19,134 nt of DNA from Theodoxus fluviatilis (Eukaryota > Mollusca > Gastropoda > Cycloneritida > Neritidae): the NCBI GenBank assembly GCA_034096865.1, contig JAWQFJ010009831.1, positions 22,501 to 41,634 on the forward strand, written 5' to 3'. Below, in pieces: positions 9,187-19,133 of this stretch. The translations under genes and the position numbers were made by a program. Every line of letters begins with the position of its first letter. Positions within the stretch are counted from its first letter, which is position 1. The notes beneath the pieces are model-generated. The model ran no database searches, was not told the DNA's origin, and saw nothing but the letters and a program-made list of their open reading frames with translations.

Positions 9187-9938
9187 TTTATATTTTCTGC
9201 GCGTGGTCTGCATCGGGAACACCCGCTCAAATGCACACACAGCGGTGCTGCGAGAGATCAATTCTAGGCTTTTTGTGTTTGTTTCCAACCTTTAACAATC
9301 ACACTCGACATTAATCTGTTGCCAAAACATAGGAGATTATATGTACGGAATGCTGGGAGTGCGATCTTTTACAACTATACAAGAATAAGCTCTGAGAGAC
9401 TTCGCTTCTACGAGAAATTAGCAATTTTAGACGATAAATGTCGGGTGCTTGACGGGGTTCGAACTAACTAAAGTATAAAATACAAAAAGACGGAAATTAT
9501 TTACAAAAGGTTGTATACATGATCGTAAAGGGTAAATCACAGTCTTTCTAACAACCTATAACATGACCCGTTTCCTTGCGGATTTACCGAGCAAGAAATT
9601 AAATGAATTTAACTGACAAATACCACGGCAAAAACCGCGGTTTCATGCAGAAATCGGCCCGAAATAAAGGCATCAAAATACACATCTATCCACTCTAATT
9701 CAACCAAAGTACAATACTAAAGTCAAATAGAAGTATAAAGGAGCATTAAAAAGTAATAAAAGAAGGGGGAAAGGGGAGACCGAATACAGTAAACTAGATC
9801 ATCCTTTTGCCTTCCCACTGCGTACCAAGATTCAAAAATGGTTAGCAGGGCACCGGTGACCCAAATTCTTTCCCTCGGCCGCAGCTCAGCGGCAAGGTCC
9901 GATTACACAAAAAAACGGTGTGGGATGGAGCCAGCCAA
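9187..9938. other. Anonymous AT-rich sequence
   Basis: No gene recognised. An isolated box-B-like GGGGTTCGAAC occurs at about 9456-9466 without a box A at the right distance. Confidence 0.5.
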
Positions 9939-10120
<182 letters not shown>

Positions 10121-10128
10121 CCGAGTTG

Positions 10129-12441
10129 GTCCACAACGGTGCCAGACTGACCGCGGCAAAACCTGACTACCCACGGCGTTGCCTGACTACCCACAGCGTT
10201 GCCTGACTAACCGGGGCGCTGCCAGACTGACCACGGCGCTGCCAGAATGACCACAACGCTGCCACACAGACCACGGCGCTGCCAGAATGGCCACGACGCA
10301 GCCAGACTAACCACATCGCCGTCAGACTAACCACGGCGCTGCCAGAATGACCACAACGCTGCCAGACTGACCACGGCAAAACCTGACTACCCACGGCGTT
10401 GCCTGACTAACCACTGGGCTGCCTGACTACCCAAAGCGCTCTCTGATTACCCACGGCGCTGCCTGACTACCCACGATCTGCCTGACTATCCACGGTGCAT
10501 CATACCTACCCACAGCACAGCATGACTAACCACGGCGCATCCTGACTACCCACGTCGATGCCTGACTACCCAAGGCGCTGCGTGACGAACCACGGCGCTG
10601 TCTGACTAACCACGGGTCTGCCTGACTAACCACGGCGCTGCCTGACTAACCACGGCGCTGCCTAACCACGGCGCTGGTTGACTAACCACGGCGCTGTCTG
10701 ACTAACCACTGCGCTGCCAGACTAACAACGGCGATGCCAAATTAAACACGGCGCTGCCGAACTATCCACGGCGCAGCCTAACTAACCACGGAGCTGACAA
10801 AGTAACCACGGCGCTGACAGACTAACCACGGCGCTGACAGACTACCCACGACGCTGCCAGACTTACCGCGGCGCTGCCAGACTACCCAAAGCGCTGCCAG
10901 ACTACCCACGGCGCTGCCAGAGTAACCACGGCGCTGCCAGACTAACCACGGCGCTGACAGTCTAACCATGGCCTTGCCAGACAAACCACGGCGCTGTCAG
11001 ACTAACCACGGCGCTGCCAGACTAAGCACGAAAAAACCTGACTACTCATGGCGCTGTCTGCCTACCCACGGCGCTGCCAGACTACCCACGGCGCTGCCAG
11101 ACTACCCACGGTGCTGCCAGACTACCCACGGTGCTGCCAGACTACCCACGGCTCTGCCAGACTAAGCACGGAAAAAGCTGACTACTCATGGCACTGTCTG
11201 ACTAACCACGACGCTGCCTAACTACCCACGGCGCTGCCTGACTACCCACGGCGCTGCCTGACTACCCACGGCGCTGCCTGACTACCCACGGCGCTGCCTG
11301 ACTACCCACTGCGCTGCCTGACTACCCACGGCGTTTCCTGACTACCCACGGCGCTTCCTGACTACCCACCGCGCTGCCTGAGTACCCACGGCGCAGACTG
11401 ATTACCCACGGCGCTGCCTGACTACCCACGGCGGTGTCTGACTACCCACCGCGCTGCCTGACTAACCATGGCGGTGTCTGACTACTCACCGCGCTGCCTG
11501 ACTACCCACGGCGGTGTCTGACTACCCTCCGCGTTGCCTGAGTACCCACGGCGCTGCCTAACTACCCCCGGCGCTGCCTGACTAACCATGGCGCTGCCTG
11601 ACTACCCACGGCTGTGTCTGACTACCCACGGCGCTGCCTGACTAACCACAATGCTACTTGACTAACCACGGCGCTGCCTTACTAACCACGGCGCTGCCAG
11701 ACTACGCATGGCGCTGCCAGACTACCCACGGCGCTGCCTGAGTACCCACGGCAATGCTTGACTACCCACGGGGCTGCCAGACTAACCACGAGCTGGCAGA
11801 CTAACCGCGGCATTGCCAGACTATCACTGCGGTGCCAAACTAACGACGGTGTCAGATATACCACGGCGCTTCGAGACTAACCACGGCTCTGCCTGACGAA
11901 CCACGTCACTGCCAAACAAACCGTGGCGCTGCCTAATGAACCAGGGCGCTGCTGAACTATCATCGTCGCTGCATAACTAACCACGGCGCTTCCGAACTAA
12001 CAACGGCGCTGTCAATCTAACCACGACGCTGCCTATATAACTACGGCACTTTCTAACTACCTACGGCGCTGCCTAACTAGCTACGGTGCTGCCTAACTAA
12101 CAACACCGCTGCCAGACTATCCACGGCGCTGCCAGACTACCCACAGCGCTGCCAGACAAACCAAGGCGCCGCCAGACCAAGCACGGCGCTGCCAGACTAA
12201 CCACAGCGCTGCCAGACTGACCACGGCGCTGCCAGAATGACCACGACGCTGCCAGACTACCCACGGCGCTGCCGGAATACCCACGGCACTGCTGGACTAC
12301 CCATGGCGCTGGCAGACTACTCATGACGCTGCTAGACTACCCATGGCAATGCCAGCCTAACCACTGCAAAACCTGACTACCCACGGCGCTGAATAACTAC
12401 CCACGGCGCTGCCAAAGTACACACGGCGTTTCCTAACTATA
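10129..12441. repeat. 20-bp satellite, left block (about 115 units)
   Basis: Tandem array with consensus CTGACTAACCACGGCGCTGC and common variants (CAGAC for CTGAC, TACCC for TAACC, GTCTG for GCCTG). Units diverge by substitutions and small indels, and some sub-blocks are homogeneous (for example about 11220-11450, mainly the TACCC type). A longer variant block recurs: ACTAAGCACG + A-rich + TGACTACTCATGG occurs at 11031 and 11161, 130 bp apart. Short open frames arise from the 60-bp translation period and are not genes. Confidence 0.95.
12438..12441. other. Putative left target-site duplication (TATA)
   Basis: TATA directly precedes the island's left end. The same word lies at 13615-13618 after its right end. 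Joining the two flanks with a single TATA gives exactly 20 bp between successive CCTAAC words, matching the satellite period. Confidence 0.5.
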
Positions 12442-12478
12442 GACCCATCCACACGGCCCACGCGGTCGCTGGGAGAAG

Positions 12479-12483
12479 CCAAT
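12479..12483 (+). promoter_or_regulatory. CCAAT box upstream of the THAP exon
   Basis: CCAAT lies about 150 bp upstream of the THAP start codon in GC-rich DNA, in a position suiting a TATA-less pol II promoter. Single short motif, weak evidence. Confidence 0.3.
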
Positions 12484-12629
12484 CGCTGGCGCGGAACTAG
12501 TCTATTTTTAGCGCAGACTTCTCTTGCTCACACTGGTATCACAAATACGGCACTGTCTGGAACCAGCGTCTCTTTGACTCCATCACGCGTTTTCGCTTCG
12601 GTTCTAGCCTATCGCACAACCACAACAAA

Positions 12630-12827
12630 ATGGTTGTTCACTGCCAGTGGGGCACATGCTCTGGTGATCAACGATATCCCGATAAAATAGTAGGAGGCAA
12701 ATTGCATCAATTTCCCTCTGTAAAAAGCAGAAGAGCCGATGCCATGGCGTGGATCAAGGCGTGCTGCCGGCCACACGATCAGCTAAATCTCAACCGGCTT
12801 AATAAAAACAAAGGAGTCTGCGCGGGG
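12630..12827 (+). CDS. First coding exon of a THAP zinc-finger protein (partial)
   Basis: A 66-codon exon starting at ATG in a good context (ACAAAATGG). It encodes most of a THAP domain, a C2CH zinc-dependent DNA-binding fold: C5 and C10 (C-x4-C), LHQFP at 25-29 matching the FHxFP block, the invariant W41, and C64 near the end. The spacing C10-x53-C64 fits the known C-x2-4-C-x35-53-C-x2-H signature. The final His and AVPTIF box are missing because the frame meets a canonical donor (GTGAGT, 12828-12833) in phase 0; reading through gives 16 unrelated residues and a stop. No following exon with an HF start is visible, so the gene is truncated or continues beyond later insertions. It could be a host THAP gene or the N-terminus of a P-type transposase. 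Confidence 0.75.
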
Positions 12828-12833
12828 GTGAGT
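12828..12833 (+). other. Splice donor of the THAP exon
   Basis: GGG|GTGAGT matches the 5' splice-site consensus and falls just where the THAP homology stops. Possible acceptors follow (TTCATTTCTAG ending at 12893), but the next codons do not supply the expected C-x2-H-F. Confidence 0.6.
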
Positions 12834-13326
12834 CTCAGATCTGCATTTGAAATTGAACATTACTGTTGTTTAACATAAGTTTATTCATTTCTAGGCTTCA
12901 GGAAGCAAATTTTGGGAGGGAGCGTGAGGGTTGAGTGAGGATAGACGTACAGTAACGCTTCATTGCGAGGATGATGCTTATGTACCTTACCATCTCATTA
13001 CACAGATTGTCTGTCGTGATGGTAGTTCTGAGATTTTGGGTAGAGCACGGTTATACAAAGCTCCAGGATTAGAACAGAATATATCCCATCCAACGTAAGC
13101 GAAGAGCAAAGGTTCACCCCTGTCTCGATCAAGTCTTCGAATCGAGCGTGGTTGGTAAATTTCTTTCTCATCAATGCAACTAGTGAAGGTAAAGGTAGTA
13201 GTTTTGTATAGCGACTCTACACCAACCCGAGGCGCTCAATCCGTTTTAAACTTAACTACCTGATCACTGGAACACTTGATCAACATTTTACAGGCACCTG
13301 ACAACAGACAGATACGACGCTCATTG

Positions 13327-13548
13327 TCACGCAGATGCCAGCACCACCTCCACTTCCCGAGCTGTCACCTCCACCGTTGAATCCTCTTGCTCATAGATCT
13401 TAATTTCGTCTAAATAACATGAGTAGTATTTATTCATACCCCTGTCTATCACAGTCTGAGAAATCTTCTCACTGTCTGGCAAAAATGAGACACAAATGCT
13501 GTCCGGAATACAACGCAACGAGTCAGTCGGCGTTAGCGTGGAAGCCAT
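13327..13548 (-). CDS. Small ORF at the right end of the island, unknown function
   Basis: A 73-codon frame from an ATG at 13546-13548 in a strong context (GGCAAAATGGCT, also close to a YY1 site) to TGA. The open frame extends upstream to the island end without an ATG. The product is acidic toward the C-terminus, with an EIKIYEQEDSTVEVTAREVE stretch, and has no recognised domain, signal peptide or membrane segment. It converges on the THAP exon from the opposite end of the island. It may be a 5' exon, a captured gene fragment, or chance. Confidence 0.3.
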   Translation of the reverse strand: MASTLTPTDSLRCIPDSICVSFLPDSEKISQTVIDRGMNKYYSCYLDEIKIYEQEDSTVEVTAREVEVVLASA

Positions 13549-13614
13549 TTTGCCGCCTGCATGTGATACCACGCGAGCTACAGCGAGAAAGGGGCGTGGC
13601 TGTGGACGGGTCAA

Positions 13615-15412
13615 TATACACGCCGCAGCCTAACTACCCATGGCGCTGCTTGACGAACCTCAGCGCTGCCTGACGAACCTCGACGCTGCCTGACGAACCT
13701 CGGCGCTGCCGGACTAACCAGGGCGCATCCGGACTTACTACGGCGCTGCCTAACTAACCACGGCGCTGCCTGACAAACCACGTCGCTGCCTGACTAACCA
13801 CAGCGCTGCCTGACTAACCACGTCGCTGCCTGACTAACCACGTCGCTGCCTGACTAACCACGTCGCTGCCTGACTAACCACGTCGCTGCCTGACTAACCA
13901 CGTCGCTGCCTGACTAACCACGGCGCTGCCTGACTAACCACGTCGCTGCCTGACTAACCACGTCGCTGCCTGACTAACCACGTCGCTGCCTGACTAACCA
14001 CGGCGCTGCCTGACTAACCACGGCGCTGCCTGACTAACCACGGCGCTGCCTGACTAACCACGTCGCTGCCTGACTAACCACGGCGCTGCCTGACTAACCA
14101 CGGCGCTGCCTGACTAACCACGTCGCTGCCTTGCAAACGAGAGCGCTGCCAGACAAAGCCCGGCGCTGCCTGACGAACCACGGCGCTGCCTCAGGATCCA
14201 CTGCGTTCCCACACTAACCACGGAGCTGGCAGACTACCCACGGCGCTGCCAGACTACCTGCGACGCTGCCAGACTACCTGCAGCCCTGCAAGTCAAATGA
14301 AGGCGCTGGCAGACTAAACGCGGCGCTGCCAGACAAACCAAGGCTCTGCCAGATTAACCACGGCGCGGCCAGACCAATCACGACGCTCTCAGACGAACCA
14401 CTACGCTGCCAGACTAACCACGGCGCTGCCAGATTAACCACGGCTCTGCCTGACGAACCACGGCGCTGCCTACCGAACCAAGGCGCTGCTTGAAAAACCA
14501 CGGCCCTGCCTGACGAAGCACGGCGCTGCCTGATTAACCACGGCGCTGTCTGACTAACCACGGCGCTGTCTGACTAACCACGGCGCTGTCTGACTAACCA
14601 CGGCGCTGTCTGACTAACCACGGCGCTGTCTGACTAATCACGGCGCTGTCAGACTAACCACGGCGCTGTCTGACTAAAAGCGGCGCTGTCTGACTATTAA
14701 CGGCGCTGTCTGACTAACCACGGCGCTGTCTGACTAAAAGCGGCGCTATCTGACTAACCACGGCGCTGTCTGACTAACCACGGCGCTGTCTGACTAACCA
14801 CGGCGCTATCTGACTAACCACGGCGCTGTCTGACTAACCACGGCGCTATCTGACTAACCACGGCGCTGTCTGACTAACCACGGCGCTGTCTGACTAACCA
14901 CGGCGCTGTCTGACTAAATGCTGCGCTGTCTGATAAACCACGGCGCTGCCAGACTAACCACGGCGCTGCCAGACTAACCACGGCGCTGCCAGACTAACCA
15001 CGGCGCTGCCAGACTAACCACGGCGCTGCCAGACAAACCACGGCGCTCCCAGACTAACCACGGCGCTGCCAGACTAACCACGGCGCTGCCTGACTAACCA
15101 CGGCGTTTCCAGACTACCCACAGCGTTTCCACACTACCCACGGCGCTACAGACTACTCACGCTGCTGCCAGAAAAACCGCGCTGCTGCCAGACTAACCAA
15201 GGCGCTCCTAAACTAACTACCGCGCTGCCAGTCCGACCGCGGCGCTGCCAGACTAACCACGGCGCTGCCATCTTAACCACGACGCTGCCAGACTAACCAC
15301 GGCGAAACCTAACTACCCACAGCGTTGCGTGTTTAACCACGGCGCTGCTTGACCACCCACGGCGCTGCCTGACTACCCACAGCGCTTCATGACTACCCAC
15401 GGCGCATCCTGA
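13615..15412. repeat. 20-bp satellite, right block (about 90 units)
   Basis: Same unit as the left block. Homogenised domains are visible: about 13780-14130 alternates CACGTCGCTGCC and CACGGCGCTGCC units; about 14540-14930 is dominated by a GCTGTC variant; about 14940-15080 by the CAGACTAACC variant. It terminates abruptly at the LTR boundary (15413), with the last partial unit ending CATCCTGA. Non-coding. Confidence 0.95.
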
Positions 15413-15976
15413 TGTTTCGATCCGGATTGTCCGAGATCTAAACGGGTGAAACCACAACTCGACACCAGTAAATAATTTTGGAAGAGTTGTATTATAAACA
15501 AGAGAATGACCTTATCCAACCATCAACACACGGCAAACACAGCCGATGCCCTCAGAATTGCAGACAGCAATTCTCTCCGGTCCAACCAACATCACAGTAC
15601 ATCACTACACGGCGAACCCAGCTGTAAAAACTCAGAGAATTACACACACAGCAATTTCTCCCTACATGTCCGTTAAACACCACAGGGCATGAATGTACAA
15701 TGTCCCAGTCTACTCACATGTCCGTAGCACCACTCCCCGGCATCACTCCATCGTCCCACTCCCCGACAGCACAACTCCGCCACACAGAGCCCAAACTCAC
15801 AACCTCGCCCCGTTCCCCAACAGCACCGTTGGACAAAAAAAAAATCCACGTAGTCCTCAATTACGTCACTCCATTCGTGCGTCACGATAAATAACAAATT
15901 TAACTAACGCAATGATACAAATCAATTTGAGCACGCGCATTGCACTCAGCGCCTGACAGCCGCGCTCATAACAACA
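15413..15976 (-). repeat. 3' LTR of the Gmr1-like retrotransposon
   Basis: On the minus strand the 564-bp segment begins TGTTGTTATGAGCG and ends GGATCGAAACA, giving TGT...ACA termini. It is preceded by a polypurine-type tract (GTGTGGGGGGT, 15977-15987) about 80 bp after the pol stop, the usual place for a Ty3-type 3' LTR, and it is bounded on the other side by satellite. The 5' LTR lies outside the window, so the ends cannot be confirmed by comparison. No canonical AATAAA was seen in it. Confidence 0.72.
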
Positions 15977-15987
15977 ACCCCCCACAC
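15977..15987 (-). other. Polypurine tract
   Basis: On the minus strand GTGTGGGGGGT directly precedes the inferred LTR start TGTTGTTATG. Purine-rich tracts here prime plus-strand synthesis in LTR elements. Confidence 0.55.
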
Positions 15988-16067
15988 AAGTGATAAAATA
16001 CTTCGATTTTATCCCCAACCACACACAGGCCTATGGGACAGGAAATCCTGGTTTCACAAACACGAAA

Positions 16068-19034
16068 TTAAACTAGACGGGATAGCATGTCCGCTTCACA
16101 GTTTTCCTGTCCCTCAATCGGCAGAATAGTGAAACGATACTCCTGAAGAGCTAGCGACCATCTCATAAGTCGTCCATTGGTGGTTTTGCTGCGGCGAAGA
16201 TAGGTCAATGGCCTATGATCTGTCTGCAACAGGAACTCACAACCCACAAGATATCGCAAAAATTTATCGATGGCCCACACTATTGCCAAACACTCTCGTT
16301 TGACGGTTGAGTATTGTCTTTCCCGGTCCAGGAGCCTCCTGCTAGCGTACAGAATCAGATGTAGTTCCCGATCCGTTCCCAGTTGCAAGAGAACCCCTCC
16401 GAGACCCACCTCCGATGCATCTGCCCGAACAACAAACGTCTGTGTGAAATCGGGAAGGGCGATGACGGGCTGTCTCGACAGCACGTCCTTGATGCTATCA
16501 AAGGCGAACTGGCACTCTGGGGACCAAACCACTCTGTTGGGTCTATTCTTCTTCGTGAGTTCCACCAGTGGAGCCACCACATCCGCGAAGTTCGGCACGT
16601 ATCGGCGATAGTAATTGCAGACTCCAAGAAACGAACGAACTTGTTTCTTAGTCGTAGGAGTAGCGATCTGCAGAATCGACGATACCTTCTTCTGCACTGG
16701 CTTCAGGCTATGAGCACTGACCACATGACCAAGGAACTCAATCTCTGTGAATCCCGCCTCAACCTTGGAAGGCCTCACTGTCAAACCATGTTCCTTAATC
16801 TTTTTCAAGACCTGGTCGACTGCCTTGAGGTGCTCTTCCCATGAATTGGACGCGATGAGGATGTCATCAAAGAAACTGACGGCACCCTCGTCTTGAAGAT
16901 GGAGCTCTCTCATCATTCTGGCAAAGGTACTGGGTGCCGTGACCAACCCAAACGGCATCCGTTTGAACTGGAAAAGACCCCGTGGAGTACGAAACGCCGT
17001 CTTTTCTCGATCTTTTTCTTCCACTGGGATCTGCCAATGTCCCTTCGCGAGATCCACCTTGGTGAAGAAGGTTTTCCCCTTGAGACTGGCGAATATTGGT
17101 TCCGGATCAGGAATGGGTTCAGCGTCAAACGCGGTGATTCTGTTGAGATGACGAAAATCTATGCAAAAGCGAACAGACCCGTCCTTTTTCCGAACCAAAA
17201 CTATTGGAGAGCTGAAAGGAGATTGAGACGGTTCAATAACTCCCAGATCTAGCATTTTCAGCACTTCCTCTTCCACAATGCTCTCGGATTGGAACGGAAG
17301 AGGATATGGTTTCACATTAACCACTCTGTCTTCCAACAACCTGATGGAATGGTGAACGAGTTGAGTTTGCCCAGGTACATCTGTGAAGACGTCGGCGTGT
17401 GACTGAAATGCCTCCTCCAAATCAGATTTTTGGGTGTGGGACAATACCGGAGCATACTTGATATCATGATATGACTCGGTTGGCACCATGTTTGGAGTCC
17501 TCAACATCACCCTATCTACATCTGCATCAGGACACGCACTGTCCCCCATGATGACCGAAATGGCCGCCTCATGTATGAGGTCACGATCCATGTATTTCTT
17601 GAGAATGTTGATGTGAAAAGTCCTGTTCCTTCCATCTGGCATCCTAACCACGTAGTCACACGGACCCACCTGTTTGTCGACGACAAACGGACCCTGCCAC
17701 CTCAAGAGCAATTTCTTTTTGCTGGTGGGCAACAGTACGAGTACTTTGTCACCTACTTCAAGGTGACGCATTTTTGCATTTCGCCCGTAGTAAGCCGCAC
17801 TGCGCTCCTGCGCCTGGCCCATCGCATCCTGAGCACGCTCCATCGACTCTTGCAGAGTCTGCTTCAGATCGGAGACAAATTGATGAACCAACTGAGTTTC
17901 GTTGGGAGCATTCCCGACCCAGAGATCATGCAGGATTCGAGCCAGCCCTCTTGGAGTCCGCCCGTACAGTAACTCAAATGGAGCAAAGCCAGTGCTGGCC
18001 TGGGGAATTTCACGGTAGGCGAAAAGAGCGTGGGAAACGTATCTATCCCAATCCCGCGGTTTGTCTTCCGTCAGTTTCCTCAGCATGCCCTTCAACGTGC
18101 CATTGAAGCGCTCCACCAATCCGTTGGTCTGCGGATGATACGGCGTAGAGTGCACTTGCACCACGGAGAGCAGTTGAGCCACGCCCTTCATGAAGTCCGA
18201 AACGAATTGCGATCCAAGATCCGATAAGATCTCGTCTGGTACCCCCGTGCGGGAGAACACCTGCACCAAAGCTTCAGCTACAGCTTCACTATCGATGGAC
18301 TGAAGAGGCACTGCCTCGGGGTATCGGGTAGCAACGTCCACCATAGTGAGAATGTGTTTGTGGCCTCTCGCCGACGCAGGAACAATAGGTCTGATGAGAT
18401 CCACCACTACCCGTCGAAACGGAGTGTCAATGAGGGGCATGCGCTGCAGTGGCGCCGGTTTCACTCGCCCTTTTGGTGAAGTTCGTTGACATATGTCACA
18501 AGATTTGCAGTAACTGGCCACGTCCCTCCAAACTGATGGCCAAAAGAAGAAGGGTCTAATTCTCTTCAGAGTGCTTCCCACTCCCATGTGACCCCCAAAA
18601 GTTCCGTCATGAGCAGCGATGAGGACGGATTCCCGCAAGTCCTTCGGCACCACCAACTGGCACGTGACATCCTTGGCGATTTTCCTGATCACTTGTCGGT
18701 ACATCAGCCCATCCCTAATGAGGAAGGATTTGATTGACTGAGCATCTTCATGTCTACGTTCATCTTTTGCCTCTTGGAAGATGGTCTTCAGCGACGGATC
18801 CTCTCGCTGCAGGCTCTGCAGTTGCCGTGGACCGATGTCCAATTGGGGGCATTTGGCAGTCAGCAACGGTTGAAATGGTTTGTGCTCTTTTTCCGCCTGA
18901 GCACGTATTTGCACAGCCCCCACTATCTCCGTGCATTCAAACGTCGCACCCGGAATCCGTCCCAGGATGACATCACAGACAGGATCGTCAATGATACAGG
19001 CTTCCACCCGACCCTCGAAAAATGGTGTGAACAA
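16068..19034 (-). CDS. pol: Gmr1-like pol: protease end, integrase, RT, RNase H
   Basis: 988 open codons. Residues 1-30 are the end of an aspartic protease (CDVILGRIPGA). Integrase follows: zinc-binding H142, H149, C179 and C182; catalytic D212, D272 and E308, with exactly 35 residues between the last two; GPF at 448-450. Then RT: FSSPIVLVRKKDGSVRF at 607-623, D660 in KVDLAKGHWQIP, and FFDD at 721-724 (most relatives have Y or F-V/I/L-DD). RNase H: D872, E914, D939, D982. All catalytic residues are present, so the INT-RT-RH part may be functional. Codon 1 is TTG and is not a true start: a TAA precedes it, with in-frame protease homology upstream (see 19035-19133). In life it would be translated from an upstream gag-pol start and processed. 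DLIRPI replaces the usual DLxGPI at the first catalytic Asp. Confidence 0.9.
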   Translation of the reverse strand: MFTPFFEGRVEACIIDDPVCDVILGRIPGATFECTEIVGAVQIRAQAEKEHKPFQPLLTAKCPQLDIGPRQLQSLQREDPSLKTIFQEAKDERRHEDAQSIKSFLIRDGLMYRQVIRKIAKDVTCQLVVPKDLRESVLIAAHDGTFGGHMGVGSTLKRIRPFFFWPSVWRDVASYCKSCDICQRTSPKGRVKPAPLQRMPLIDTPFRRVVVDLIRPIVPASARGHKHILTMVDVATRYPEAVPLQSIDSEAVAEALVQVFSRTGVPDEILSDLGSQFVSDFMKGVAQLLSVVQVHSTPYHPQTNGLVERFNGTLKGMLRKLTEDKPRDWDRYVSHALFAYREIPQASTGFAPFELLYGRTPRGLARILHDLWVGNAPNETQLVHQFVSDLKQTLQESMERAQDAMGQAQERSAAYYGRNAKMRHLEVGDKVLVLLPTSKKKLLLRWQGPFVVDKQVGPCDYVVRMPDGRNRTFHINILKKYMDRDLIHEAAISVIMGDSACPDADVDRVMLRTPNMVPTESYHDIKYAPVLSHTQKSDLEEAFQSHADVFTDVPGQTQLVHHSIRLLEDRVVNVKPYPLPFQSESIVEEEVLKMLDLGVIEPSQSPFSSPIVLVRKKDGSVRFCIDFRHLNRITAFDAEPIPDPEPIFASLKGKTFFTKVDLAKGHWQIPVEEKDREKTAFRTPRGLFQFKRMPFGLVTAPSTFARMMRELHLQDEGAVSFFDDILIASNSWEEHLKAVDQVLKKIKEHGLTVRPSKVEAGFTEIEFLGHVVSAHSLKPVQKKVSSILQIATPTTKKQVRSFLGVCNYYRRYVPNFADVVAPLVELTKKNRPNRVVWSPECQFAFDSIKDVLSRQPVIALPDFTQTFVVRADASEVGLGGVLLQLGTDRELHLILYASRRLLDRERQYSTVKRECLAIVWAIDKFLRYLVGCEFLLQTDHRPLTYLRRSKTTNGRLMRWSLALQEYRFTILPIEGQENCEADMLSRLV

Positions 19035-19133
19035 TTAAATCGAAGCCACAGGTAGTTCCACCACATCCCTAGCAAATTGGCGACACCTTCTCACTCTGCC
19101 TGTGAATTGATGCGGCAACACCAAGGATCTCTT
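19035..19133 (-). pseudogene. Protease-encoding segment upstream of an in-frame TAA
   Basis: Continues the pol frame toward the window edge. The residues (ending DVVELPVASI) run into the protease-like LFTPFFEGRVEACIIDD across a single TAA at 19035-19037. Since homology and frame continue on both sides, the TAA looks like a nonsense mutation and not a natural gene boundary. The active-site Asp of the protease is not in the window. Regulated stop-codon readthrough is possible in some retroelements but is not suggested by anything seen here. Confidence 0.6.

Larger units (their letters stand above)
12442..13614. mobile_element. THAP-containing island inserted in the satellite (candidate DNA transposon)
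   Basis: A 1173-bp unique segment interrupts the 20-bp array. Its left end reads GACCCATCCACACGGCCCAC and its right end, on the minus strand, TTGACCCGTCCACAGCCACG. These align with few mismatches or gaps over about 20 bp, resembling imperfect terminal inverted repeats. TATA flanks both sides. Inside are a THAP-domain exon on the plus strand near the left end and an unrelated small ORF on the minus strand near the right end. THAP domains are the DNA-binding modules of P-element-type transposases, which fits, but no DDE catalytic core is present here. Alternatives: a non-autonomous derivative, or a host exon whose neighbourhood was invaded by satellite. Confidence 0.5.

Noticed and set aside
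12828..12878. Read-through extension of the THAP exon
   Set aside because: A canonical GTGAGT donor lies exactly where THAP similarity ends, and the extension lacks the C-x2-H-F continuation.
12894..12930. Second THAP exon after the TTCATTTCTAG acceptor
   Set aside because: Splicing at this acceptor gives about ten residues then a stop, without the expected His-Phe.
10167..14561. Open frames with WLVWQRRG / SGSAVGSLAAPW repeats
   Set aside because: A 20-bp unit read over its 60-bp translation period. Frames are interrupted by TAG/TAA from the unit itself wherever the consensus is kept.
16383..18106. Plus-strand open frames of 110-153 codons opposite pol
   Set aside because: Antisense shadows of the 988-codon pol frame, whose domains and catalytic residues are clear.
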